Position numbers and translations under genes: made by a program | Notes under the pieces: model-generated | Told to the model about the DNA's origin: nothing | The model's database searches: none | What the model saw: the letters and a program-made list of their open reading frames with translations, nothing else | Part shown: piece by piece, positions 7,339 to 14,809 of the stretch | Position numbering within the stretch: the first letter of the stretch is position 1 | Layout: the number at the start of each line of letters is the position of its first letter | Origin: Pseudomonadota bacterium | Lineage (GTDB): Bacteria; Pseudomonadota; Gammaproteobacteria; Burkholderiales; Burkholderiaceae_C | NCBI GenBank assembly: GCA_018241225.1 | Contig: JAFEEG010000017.1 | Span: 1-37,267, forward strand | Reading direction: 5' to 3' | Length of the DNA stretch: 37,267 bases

Positions 7339-8286
7339 ATGAACCGACCTGCATCGCCGGCCCGCTGGCACTGGGGAGCTGTCCTGCGACAGGCCGCCGC
7401 CTTCGCGCTGCTTGCAGCGCTGTTGGTGCTGATGTTCCGCATCACTGGCGCCAATCTGCACGCGCGCGGCGTGCACACCGGCTTCGACTTCCTGGGCAAA
7501 CCGGCGATCACGCCGGTGTTCAACTCACCGCTCGAGTTCCAGCCAGGCGTCGACACCTTTGCGATTGCCTTCCTCGCTGGGGCACTCAATACGCTCAAGC
7601 TCACCGCGGCATCCATCGTGCTGGCCACGGTGATGGGCTTGGTCGTGGGACTGGGCTCACTGGCGCACAACCCGCTCGCGCGCTCGCTGGCCCGGGCCTA
7701 TGTAGAGCTGATGCGCAACGTCCCGGTGCTCCTACATGTGGCTTTCTGGTACGGCCTGCTGCTGGAGCTTCCGGCTGCCTCCGAGAGCACTGGCTCCTTC
7801 TTCTTGGCGAGCAACCGCGGCATCTTCCTGCTGCCCACTGTGGACGGACTGGACGTGCGCGGCGTGGTGTCGATGTCGCCCGAGTTCGCGGCGCTGCTGA
7901 TCGGCATCTCGCTGTACACGGCGGCGTTCATCGCGGAGATCGTACGGGCTTCGGTGGGCGCCCTGCCCCGCGGCCAGCTGGAGGCCGCCTCGGCGCTGGG
8001 CCTGTCGCGCTCGGCCATCCTGCGCCGGGTATTGGGGCCGCAGGCGCTGCGGGTTGGAGTGCCTGCGCTGGCGAGCGAGTACATCGGCATTTTCAAGAAC
8101 AGCACGCTGGCGGTGGCCATCGGTTACCAGGACTTCATGGCGGTGAGTGAAACGATGCTCACTGACACCGGCCAGGCCGTAGAGATCATGGCCATCGCTA
8201 TGTTCTTTTATGCCAGCGTGAGCTTGCTGGTGAGCGCGGCAATGCACGCCTTTGAACAGCGCCATCGTCGATGGGGGCTGGCATGA
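7339..8286 (+). CDS. Amino acid ABC transporter permease, AapQ/BztB type
   Basis: 315 residues with an N-terminal membrane anchor (about 14-36) and a core of several helices. The polar-amino-acid permease signature E-L-M-R-N-V-P-V-L-L is near residue 124, and the ATPase-coupling EAA-like loop, G-Q-L-E-A-A-S-A-L-G-L-S, is near residue 213. The large periplasmic insertion between helices is typical of the AapQ/BztB half. It starts 11 bases after the binding-protein gene and ends by overlapping the next gene (ATGA at 8283-8286), so the two permease halves are made together. It probably forms the heterodimeric channel with the next product. Confidence 0.92.
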   Translation: MNRPASPARWHWGAVLRQAAAFALLAALLVLMFRITGANLHARGVHTGFDFLGKPAITPVFNSPLEFQPGVDTFAIAFLAGALNTLKLTAASIVLATVMGLVVGLGSLAHNPLARSLARAYVELMRNVPVLLHVAFWYGLLLELPAASESTGSFFLASNRGIFLLPTVDGLDVRGVVSMSPEFAALLIGISLYTAAFIAEIVRASVGALPRGQLEAASALGLSRSAILRRVLGPQALRVGVPALASEYIGIFKNSTLAVAIGYQDFMAVSETMLTDTGQAVEIMAIAMFFYASVSLLVSAAMHAFEQRHRRWGLA

Positions 8287-9398
8287 CGGCACGCTACGTC
8301 TCTACCACTCGCATCGAGGCCGCGCCACCGCCGGCGCCGCGCAGCTGGCTGCACCGCCTGCGCGCCGACTACTTCGCCACGCCGACCACTGGTGTGCTCA
8401 CGCTGTTGCTGGCTGGGGCAGCGCTGTCCCTGGCCTGGAAGCTGTTGAACTGGGGCGTGCTTCACGCGGTGTTCAGCGCCGGCAGTCAGGGGCCCGAGGC
8501 CTGCCGCGTGGCGGGGGCGGGCGCCTGCTGGGCGGTGATCGGCGAGAAGTTCAGGCTGATCGTCTTCGGCATCTATCCCTATGCGCAGCAGTGGCGCGCG
8601 GCGCTGGCCATGGCGGTGTTGGTGGTCATGTACGTGCTCTCCACACGGCGCAGTTGGTGGAACCGCCGCCTGGCCGTCGCCTGGGTCATTGCGCTGGCCG
8701 CCTTCGGCACGCTCATGTGGGGCGGCGTCCTCGGCCTTCCCTACGTGCCCGACGACCAGTGGGGCGGGCTGCCCGTCACGCTCATCCTGGCCACGCTGGG
8801 CCTGGCGGCCGGCTCTCCGCTGGCCGTGGCGCTGGCGCTGCTGCGCCACTCCAGCCGCCCCAGCGTGGGCAAGGCGCTGGCGGTGGCCTACATCGAGCTG
8901 GCGCGCAGCGTGCCGCTGCTGACGGTGCTGTTCCTGGCCAGCGTGATGATTCCGCTCTTCTTGCCGCAGGGTACCGACCTCTCGAAGCTCTTGCGCGTAT
9001 TCCTGGCCTTCGCCCTCTTCACCGCCGCCTACCTGGCGGAGGTCATTCGCGGCGGGTTACAGGTGGTGCCTCGCGGCCAATACGAAGCGGCGGCAGCCCT
9101 GGGCATCAGCCCGCGCGTGACCACGCTGCGGGTCGTGCTGCCGCAGGCCCTCACCGCTGTGCTCCCGGCGCTGGTCAACGTGTTCATTGCCTTCTTCAAG
9201 GCGACCTCGATCGTGGTGATTGTGGGCATCTTCGATCTCATGACAGCTGCCAAGCGAGCTATCGCAGATGCACAGTGGCAGGGTTTCGGTACCGAGATCT
9301 ACCTGTTCGTAGCCGCCATCTACTTCATCTTCTGCTATGCCATGTCTCGCTACAGCGCCCAGCTGCATGCCTCGCTGGACGTTGGCCGACGCAATTGA
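8283..9398 (+). CDS. Amino acid ABC transporter permease, AapM/BztC type
   Basis: 371 residues. The start is the ATG that overlaps the previous stop, with a G-rich SD (GGGGG) about five bases upstream; an in-frame start at 8271 is less likely. There are several membrane helices before the conserved [11 protein letters not shown] segment (about residue 205) and an EAA loop, [12 protein letters not shown] (about residue 264). The long N-terminal half with extra helices is typical of AapM/BztC. It is the partner of the preceding permease, with the ATPase gene following after 13 bases. Confidence 0.92.
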   Translation: MTARYVSTTRIEAAPPPAPRSWLHRLRADYFATPTTGVLTLLLAGAALSLAWKLLNWGVLHAVFSAGSQGPEACRVAGAGACWAVIGEKFRLIVFGIYPYAQQWRAALAMAVLVVMYVLSTRRSWWNRRLAVAWVIALAAFGTLMWGGVLGLPYVPDDQWGGLPVTLILATLGLAAGSPLAVALALLRHSSRPSVGKALAVAYIELARSVPLLTVLFLASVMIPLFLPQGTDLSKLLRVFLAFALFTAAYLAEVIRGGLQVVPRGQYEAAAALGISPRVTTLRVVLPQALTAVLPALVNVFIAFFKATSIVVIVGIFDLMTAAKRAIADAQWQGFGTEIYLFVAAIYFIFCYAMSRYSAQLHASLDVGRRN

Positions 9399-9411
9399 GT
9401 CCTCCCCAACG

Positions 9412-10170
9412 ATGTCCGCGATGCCGCCTTCCTCCTCTCCGATCGTGCGCGCTGAGGCGCTCAACAAGTGGTATGGCGACTACCACGCGCTGCGCGAGAT
9501 CAGCCTGCAAGTGGGCGAACGCGAACGCATTGTGGTGTGCGGACCTTCGGGCTCGGGCAAGTCTTCGCTCATCCGCTGCTTCAACGGGCTGGAGGGCTTC
9601 GACACTGGAGCGCTGCAGGTCTGCGGCGTGGCGCTCGGCCCCGACTCGGGAGACTTGGCCAAAGTGCGGCAGCAGGTGGGCATGGTGTTCCAGCAGTTCA
9701 ACCTCTTCCCGCACATGACGGTGCTGGAGAACTGCACGCTGGCTCCGATCTCCACTCGACGTATGAATGCCCGCGAGGCGAACGACACCGCGATGGAGTT
9801 GCTCACCCGGGTTCGCGTCGCTGAGCATGCCCACAAGTACCCCGCGCAGCTCTCCGGTGGTCAGCAGCAACGCGTAGCCATCGCACGCGCCCTGTGCATG
9901 CGGCCACGCCTGATGCTCTTTGACGAGCCGACCTCTGCACTGGACCCCGAGATGGTCAAGGAAGTGCTCGACACGATGGTCAGCCTGGCCGCGGAAGGCA
10001 TGTCTATGGTGTGCGTGACGCACGAGATGGGCTTCGCACGCGAAGTGGCCGACCGCGTCGTGTTCATGGACGCTGGACAAGTCCTGGAAGTGGCGCCCCC
10101 GGCCGAGTTCTTCGCCGCACCCCAGCACGAGCGGGCACGGGCGTTCTTGGGAGACGTACTGCGGCACTGA
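9412..10170 (+). CDS. Amino acid ABC transporter ATP-binding protein, AapP/BztD type
   Basis: 252 residues from the ATG at 9412 (a second ATG at 9421 is possible). All nucleotide-binding motifs are intact: Walker A G-P-S-G-S-G-K-S (44-51), Q-loop [10 protein letters not shown], signature L-S-G-G-Q-Q-Q-R-V, Walker [13 protein letters not shown] and the switch H in V-C-V-T-H-E-M. The family powers polar amino acid uptake (GlnQ/AapP group). It is the last gene of the operon. No hairpin with a T tract follows directly, and transcription may run into the degenerate region after 10171. Confidence 0.95.
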   Translation: MSAMPPSSSPIVRAEALNKWYGDYHALREISLQVGERERIVVCGPSGSGKSSLIRCFNGLEGFDTGALQVCGVALGPDSGDLAKVRQQVGMVFQQFNLFPHMTVLENCTLAPISTRRMNAREANDTAMELLTRVRVAEHAHKYPAQLSGGQQQRVAIARALCMRPRLMLFDEPTSALDPEMVKEVLDTMVSLAAEGMSMVCVTHEMGFAREVADRVVFMDAGQVLEVAPPAEFFAAPQHERARAFLGDVLRH

Positions 10171-10944
10171 AGCACTCCGCTTCCACCGCCCAGGAGTGAG
10201 CCGAAGTAGCTCAACCGCGAGTTGCATTGAGTGCGAGTCAGCGCTCTAGCGGACAGTCGGTCTTCCCCCTCGACCCGGCGGCTTGCTGCCCCAGAGCGCA
10301 CAATTCGGCACACTTGGGCGTAGTCTCGTCGCATCAAGTCCGGGAAGTCTTCGACCCAGCTCTCCTTGTTGTGCGCGCTTTTTCAATCGCAGGCACTTCG
10401 GGGGGACCACTTCGCAGCACGGCGCGCAAGGTCTCGTCCACCCTCAACGTTGCAAACTCCGCCTGCACCGCATCGACTAGCTTGGCACTAGCCACAGACA
10501 CCTTTCGATCGCTGGGCCAAGCTACCACCCACCCCGTCATCCTCGTCGTGGTACTCCGGTGGATCTTCGCAGGCCCGTAGGTCCGTCGACAGGGCCTGGC
10601 CGAAGAGATTCGACAGCCTCGCAACTCGCTATCGCGCAGATGATGTGGCGCCTTCTCGACTGGACCACAAGATTCGCCAAGGAAGCGTCGGCCCATGGCG
10701 GCCAGTCATCATTGCCGAGTCAAAGGCAGGAAGCAAGAATGCTCGCGCGCTGGATTTTGTCGCTACCGCCAGGCGGATAAATTCCGACTGACAAGCCAAA
10801 AAGCGGCGAGGTCGGCACGACGCCCAGCGCGTGCGGAAGTCGGTTCGCCATCCCCGTTGGACGTATGGATGACCCAACGCTAACATCATGCAAGACGTGG
10901 AAGGCGATCCATGTGAGCAGCTTCGTCGACCACCGGATTCCATC
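10171..10944. other. Long gene-poor stretch holding repeat copy B
   Basis: About 770 bases with no gene I can defend. A plus-strand frame from 10227 to 10580 ends in the same membrane-helix peptide as the 55-residue protein (V-I-L-V-V-V-L-R-W-I-F-A-G), but its upstream part has no counterpart near 3464. A minus-strand frame around 10336-10500 looks slightly protein-like (K-L-V-D-A-V-Q-A-E-F) but has no start or family. The region reads as decayed DNA at the right edge of the amino acid cassette. Confidence 0.5.
10535..10648 (+). repeat. Diverged direct repeat, copy B (about 114 bp)
   Basis: Second copy of the sequence at 3586-3698, in the same orientation and about 6.9 kb away. It keeps the helix-coding part and the in-frame TAG, and has one extra A after C-C-T-C-G-C-A that breaks the frame downstream. 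See copy A. Confidence 0.85.
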
Positions 10945-11928
10945 ATGGACCGTCGGACAGTCATTGCCATCGCCGCATCTGCCTTGCTGGCGGCGCCATT
11001 GAGCGCTTTTCCGCAAAGGCCGACGAAGGTTTGGCACATCGGGTTTCTGTCCGGCGGTGCGCGCCCGGCGGATGACGCATTGCCCGCCGCGCTCCAACAG
11101 GCGCTCCGGGACCTGGGCTACGTGGCCAACAAGAACGTGGCCTACACGGGACGCTGGGCCGAGGCCCAGCCCGAGCGCCTTCCTGAGATGGCTGCCGAAC
11201 TCGTGCGCCTACCGGTCGATCTGCTCCTCACCTCAGGCGCTCCGGCCGCACAGGCGGCGAAAGACGCTACATCGACCATTCCCATCGTCTTTATCGCGCC
11301 TGGCGACGCCGAAGGCGTCGGATTGATCACGAGCATGGCCCGCCCAGGGGGAAACATCACCGGCATCACAGACTTGGCCACCGAATTGAGTGCCAAGAGG
11401 CTCGAGTTCCTGACGCAGGCGGTGCCATCGGCAACCCATGTCGCGGTTATCTGGAATGCCAGTGATCGAGCAATGACGCTGCGCTATCGAGAGGTCGAGA
11501 AAGCGGCAGGCCTCCTGCACATAACCGTTCATCCTCTGGGCGTGCGCAGGCCCGAAGAAATCGACAATGCCCTGGCCACCATGACGCAAGTACACCCCGA
11601 TGCGTTCTTCGTGGTGTCAGACGCGCTAACAACTATCAATCGCCAGCGAATCCTAGACTTTGCCGCCAGTCAACACATCCCGGCGATGTACGAGTACGGG
11701 CACTACGTCCGGGACGGCGGCTTGATGTCATATGGGCCGAGCTTGGACGACGAGTATCGTCGCGCTGCGACCTACATCGACCGAATCCTCAAGGGCGCGC
11801 AGCCCGGTGATTTACCGGTCGAGCAGCCCACGAGGTACTACTTCCTCTTCAACCGCAAGACTGCCGAGCGACTCGACCTTGCAATTCCGCCGCAACTACA
11901 GCGACGGATTGATGAGGTGATTCAGTAG
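10945..11928 (+). CDS. ABC transporter substrate-binding protein (ABC_sub_bind family)
   Basis: 327 residues. The start at 10945 gives a clean signal peptide (M-D-R-R-T-V-I-A-I-A-A-S-A-L-L-A-A-P-L-S-A-F-P-Q); an upstream in-frame ATG at 10888 would bury it. The mature sequence has the ABC_sub_bind pattern: I-G-F-L-S-G-G, L-R-D-L-G-Y-V, A-A-E-L-V-R-L-P-V-D-L-L-L-T, A-R-P-G-G-N-I-T-G-I-T and Y-G-P-S-L-D-D-E-Y-R-R-A-A-T-Y-I-D. The family is very large in Burkholderiales and Bradyrhizobium. Ligands are mostly unknown, and genes often lack linked permeases, as here. Confidence 0.9.
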   Translation: MDRRTVIAIAASALLAAPLSAFPQRPTKVWHIGFLSGGARPADDALPAALQQALRDLGYVANKNVAYTGRWAEAQPERLPEMAAELVRLPVDLLLTSGAPAAQAAKDATSTIPIVFIAPGDAEGVGLITSMARPGGNITGITDLATELSAKRLEFLTQAVPSATHVAVIWNASDRAMTLRYREVEKAAGLLHITVHPLGVRRPEEIDNALATMTQVHPDAFFVVSDALTTINRQRILDFAASQHIPAMYEYGHYVRDGGLMSYGPSLDDEYRRAATYIDRILKGAQPGDLPVEQPTRYYFLFNRKTAERLDLAIPPQLQRRIDEVIQ

Positions 11929-12003
11929 CACTGCATTCGCCTTGCGCCCTTGCGCCTCCCGACCGTGGGAAAGACCGCACGCGAATAGACCGAGAAAGGC
12001 TTC

Positions 12004-12180
12004 GTGGACGCCGTTCAAGTTCGTACGTCGGCGTCTGCTGGTACCCATGGCATCTATGTGTCGCCACGGGGCTTTGTCGTGCTATCGCTCCCGCTAGGTG
12101 ACGATGCCTTCGCTCGCTTCGGACAGACCATAGCCGACTTTCTGGAACGCCACGGGCGCCTGCTGCGCCAGCGCACTTAG
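12004..12180 (+). CDS. Small hypothetical protein (58 aa), GTG start
   Basis: A GTG at 12004 is preceded by AGAAAGG five bases away, and the frame runs 58 codons to TAG at 12178. The translation begins V-D-A-V-Q-V-R-T-S-A-S-A-G-T and contains G-I-Y-V-S-P-R-G-F-V-V-L-S-L-P-L, then a helical, basic C-terminus (F-L-E-R-H-G-R-L-L-R-Q-R-T). The alternation of beta-type and helical residues looks like a folded domain. No family recognised. It stands alone between the ABC_sub_bind gene and an exported small protein. Confidence 0.5.
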   Translation: MDAVQVRTSASAGTHGIYVSPRGFVVLSLPLGDDAFARFGQTIADFLERHGRLLRQRT

Positions 12181-12484
12181 GGAGTCCGCCCCCTGCGAGC
12201 GCCCGCGCCAGGCCTGCCGCCCTGGCGCTCGATCAGCGCGCGAACCGTGCGCCCTCGGAGCCAAGAGATGCCAGCTCGTCGGTCAATCAGGTGCTTGCCG
12301 CGGTGCACAAAGGCACTACCGCCCGTGTGTGCCAGCCAATCTATTCAGCCGCAATTCAGTATGGCTTGGCATCTTCATTGGGTCGCTGGACGCGGAGCAT
12401 GTGGAGAGCTTGGACTTAGTTTGCAGCCGAATCGCTTCTACGTAGGTGCTCACTTCTGCAATCCCGTTGATGCGGATTCAACCG
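12181..12484. other. Intergenic region with a GC hairpin
   Basis: Just after the 58-codon gene is CGAGCGCC (12196-12203) / GGCGCTCG (12224-12231), an 8-base inverted repeat with a 20-base loop that contains further pairing (CCAGG/CCTGG). There is no T tract, so it is at best a weak terminator. The rest, up to the start at 12485, shows nothing I can identify. Confidence 0.4.
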
Positions 12485-12934
12485 ATGAAGAAGATTCTGA
12501 TCCCGATGATGGGCATATGGGCCTGCACGACAGCCATGTCGCAAAGTGGCTTGGGCCGCGAAGCAGAAAGCGTCGCCTACTGCTTGGCCGCGACCGAGCG
12601 CTTCATCGAAAGCGACCGGGCGACGATCGCCATGTCCGGGGCGGCGTCTTCGGTTCGGGATGCTGCAGGCGATTCGCTCGTTCTGAATGAGCGAAGCCTG
12701 CGCGCGCTACGCGCGCGTAGTGAAACGGTGCCCCAAAACGATCGATCAGCCATGGCCGTTGCTGCGCGCAATGCGAATGCCGACGCGGATGAGTTCCTCA
12801 AGCATTTCGAGGTCTGTTGGAACTACTGCGCGGGGGAAGACCTTCGCGCCAACTCTTGGCCAGCGTGCATTAGCACCTGCAGAAAAGCCGATCCGCTCAT
12901 CTCGAGGTTGGATCAATGCCGTTTGTCGGACTAG
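12485..12934 (+). CDS. Exported cysteine-containing hypothetical protein (149 aa)
   Basis: The ATG at 12485 begins a short signal peptide (M-K-K-I-L-I-P-M-M-G-I-W-A-C-T-T-A-M-S-Q). The mature part is helical, with cysteines at Y-C-L-A, V-C-W-N-Y-C-A-G, A-C-I-S-T-C-R and Q-C-R-L. The pairs spaced by three residues (C-W-N-Y-C and C-I-S-T-C) suggest a helical hairpin held by two disulfides, CHCH-like in spacing. That comparison concerns spacing only. No family recognised and no strong SD visible. The cysteine pattern fits a periplasmic location. Confidence 0.6.
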   Translation: MKKILIPMMGIWACTTAMSQSGLGREAESVAYCLAATERFIESDRATIAMSGAASSVRDAAGDSLVLNERSLRALRARSETVPQNDRSAMAVAARNANADADEFLKHFEVCWNYCAGEDLRANSWPACISTCRKADPLISRLDQCRLSD

Positions 12935-12985
12935 GACAGGCCCCCGCACGGTCCTGATCTGCGTGCGCAGCGTCCCGCGCCCTAA

Positions 12986-13678
12986 ATGACATACACGCAT
13001 CTCCCCGCCTTCTATGGCCCGGGGCCCACCAACGAGGACATGATGGCCTTGACGGATACGTACCTTGAAGCACCTCGCAGCGTAAACAACCCGGATGGTG
13101 CGCCGTCCACGTCCTCCGTGGAGCGCTGGAAGCCGATCGACGGTTTCGCCTACGAAGTTTCGAACCAGGGGCGTGTGCGGAGCCTGCCGCGCAGGCTCCG
13201 CATAGCGGGTGAACGAGGAAGAGGCTCGATGGCCGGCCGGATTCTCAAGGGTCGCCCGAACCAGCGAGGTCATTGGCGGGTGACCCTGTGCGGCGATGGG
13301 GTGGCCAAGTGCGTCTCGGTGAGTCAACTGGTTGCCACCTACTTTGTCCCCAATCCCGAAGGGCTGCCATTCGTTCGGCACAAGGATTTTGACCGTAGGA
13401 ACAACGACGCGTCCAACCTGGAGTGGTGCAATCACAGTGAAAGCATTGCGCGGGCACTGACTGGCGGGCGCTTCACCGCGCGCGTGAGCCCCCGGCGCGC
13501 CAAGCGTCTGGATGCCCAAGCAGCCAAGACCGTCTATGACATGCGCATTGCCGGCATGACGTTCAAGGACATCGCATTGGCCTTTGACGTCGGCCTGGAG
13601 GCCGTCAAGGGCGTGTGCTACGGCGAGACGTGGAGCGATCCCTCCAGGCCATCATTGGCAGGAGACCGCCACCTCTGA
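12986..13678 (+). CDS. NUMOD4-HNH endonuclease (homing-endonuclease-like)
   Basis: 230 residues. A NUMOD4 DNA-binding motif (E-R-W-K-P-I-D-G-F-A-Y-E-V-S-N-Q-G-R-V-R-S-L, about residues 46-67) is followed by an HNH_3 core (L-V-A-T-Y-F-V-P-N-P about 115, then V-R-H-K-D-F-D-R-R-N-N-D-A-S-N-L-E-W-C-N about 129-148). The C-terminus (T-V-Y-D-M-R-I-A-G-M-T-F-K-D-I-A-L-A-F-D) resembles a helix-turn-helix. The key His of the H-K-D-F-D-R-R-N-N motif is kept. Such genes are free-standing mobile endonucleases in phages and plasmids. The first ATG has no SD; ATGs at 13040 and 13043 follow GAGGA and may be the real start. Its end overlaps the convergent minus-strand gene by 27 bases. Confidence 0.85.
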   Translation: MTYTHLPAFYGPGPTNEDMMALTDTYLEAPRSVNNPDGAPSTSSVERWKPIDGFAYEVSNQGRVRSLPRRLRIAGERGRGSMAGRILKGRPNQRGHWRVTLCGDGVAKCVSVSQLVATYFVPNPEGLPFVRHKDFDRRNNDASNLEWCNHSESIARALTGGRFTARVSPRRAKRLDAQAAKTVYDMRIAGMTFKDIALAFDVGLEAVKGVCYGETWSDPSRPSLAGDRHL

Positions 13679-13861
13679 CTGCGTCGTCGTCGCGTGCCAA
13701 GCGCTCACCTTCTCGGCCGGCCCGTGCTTGCGCAAGATGCCATCCGCCGAATCGAGAGCAAGGGCGTTCTCGTCGAGCACCCTACCCACCGGCTCCAGCT
13801 CGTGACTGAAGGGCCGCTTCGCGTTAAGCACGAACTGGCCGGCGTTCAGGCGGTACTCCAC
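13652..13861 (-). CDS. Small hypothetical protein (69 aa), last gene of the DNA-processing module
   Basis: The likely start is a GTG at 13861, four bases after the stop of the upstream 286-residue gene. The frame also opens at an ATG at 13912, inside that gene. The sequence begins (M)-E-Y-R-L-N-A-G-Q-F-V-L-N-A-K-R-P-F and continues V-G-R-V-L-D-E-N-A-L-A-L-D, which looks like a small alpha/beta domain. No family recognised. Close spacing to the gene before it argues for co-translation. No clear SD for either start. Confidence 0.5.
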   Translation of the reverse strand: MEYRLNAGQFVLNAKRPFSHELEPVGRVLDENALALDSADGILRKHGPAEKVSAWHATTTQSEVAVSCQ

Positions 13862-13865
13862 GCTT

Positions 13866-14726
13866 TTAGCTGCGCGGGCCTGCAGCGGGACGTTCCTTCT
13901 CGTGAACCGCAATCGCCTCGAGCACCTCGTCGTAGGCGCCGTTCGGTCCCAGGCGCGCCACGAGGTACTCGATCTGGGTCCTCGGGCCCGCGTTGTTCAC
14001 GTCGGATGCGTCCATCGAGATCAATTCGAGATCTTCCTCGCGTGCTTGAGCCGGGGCCAGAAGTTCGGCGCTCGTGTGCACGGCATCGTCCAGAGCGCCC
14101 GCCTCAAGTCCAGCATCCTGTAGGGTCGCGAGCATGAAGCCGATGACCTCGTCGTTGCTGATGTACTGGAAGGCCATTACGTAGGCGCCCTGCGGCGGCA
14201 GGTCCGGGTCATCCTGCGAGAGGTTTACCGGTGCATGGCTGTCGACCTCGAGCTGCCCCTCGCGACTGCCCTTGATGGCGTAGTCGCGAAACACGTCGTG
14301 CTGCGGCGCCGCGTGTGTCCGGGGAAACCTGGTGCTGAGCACGAAGCCGCTGGCCTTCGCCTTTTCCATGGCGAAGTTCGCGATGTCGGCGTAGTACGTC
14401 ACCGCCGGCGCTTCGCCGGAATCCAGACGACGCGCGAAGTCGCTCTCGAATTCCTTGGCCCACGCTCGATACATGGCGTACCGCTCACCGCCATCGGCCG
14501 GAGGCAGCGCCAGCTCGGCCTGGGCGAGCGTCTCAGCGATGTCGATCAGCGGCTCGACCAATGCTTCAGCCAGGCCATCGGTGGGGGTCGCGCGCTCGAC
14601 GCCCAGGGCGAAGGCCTTGCGCACAACGGAATACCACTTCTGAGTCTGGCTTGTGCCCGGGCCGGCCAGTTGCCCCAGAAGCTCAGCGCATTCGGCATCG
14701 GAAAGTTCGAGAGTGGACAGGGTCAT
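13866..14726 (-). CDS. Hypothetical protein of the DNA-processing module (286 aa)
   Basis: Not recognised. It is acidic, soluble and mostly helical, with no signal peptide or membrane segment. A good SD (AGGA, seven bases before the ATG) supports the start. There is an N-terminal helical region, a middle part with W-Y-S-V-V-R-K-A-F-A-L-G-V and Y-A-M-Y-R-A-W-A-K-E-F, and an acidic C-terminal third. It follows the giant helicase gene on the same strand after 83 bases that contain a very strong hairpin. Context suggests a role with the helicase and nuclease, possibly as an accessory subunit; this is inference only. Confidence 0.7.
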   Translation of the reverse strand: MTLSTLELSDAECAELLGQLAGPGTSQTQKWYSVVRKAFALGVERATPTDGLAEALVEPLIDIAETLAQAELALPPADGGERYAMYRAWAKEFESDFARRLDSGEAPAVTYYADIANFAMEKAKASGFVLSTRFPRTHAAPQHDVFRDYAIKGSREGQLEVDSHAPVNLSQDDPDLPPQGAYVMAFQYISNDEVIGFMLATLQDAGLEAGALDDAVHTSAELLAPAQAREEDLELISMDASDVNNAGPRTQIEYLVARLGPNGAYDEVLEAIAVHEKERPAAGPRS

Positions 14727-14769
14727 GCTGGAAGTCCTGGTTGGAAAAGTCGATCGAAGGGTGGGTGAA

Positions 14770-14791
14770 GCCGCGGCCCGAGGGCCGCGGC
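14770..14791 (-). terminator. Strong GC hairpin between helicase and next gene
   Basis: GCCGCGGCCC (14770-14779) and GGGCCGCGGC (14782-14791) are perfect 10-base complements separated by two bases. There is no T tract. In the transcript it sits just after the helicase stop and before the SD of the 286-residue gene, so it could lower downstream expression or protect the 3' end of the helicase message. Confidence 0.55.
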
Positions 14792-14809
14792 GAGTTGAGG
14801 GGGAGGCCT

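Noticed and set aside
10334..10696. Minus-strand 120-codon frame across repeat copy B
   Set aside because: Partly protein-like but without SD or family match, and copy A does not preserve the same frame.
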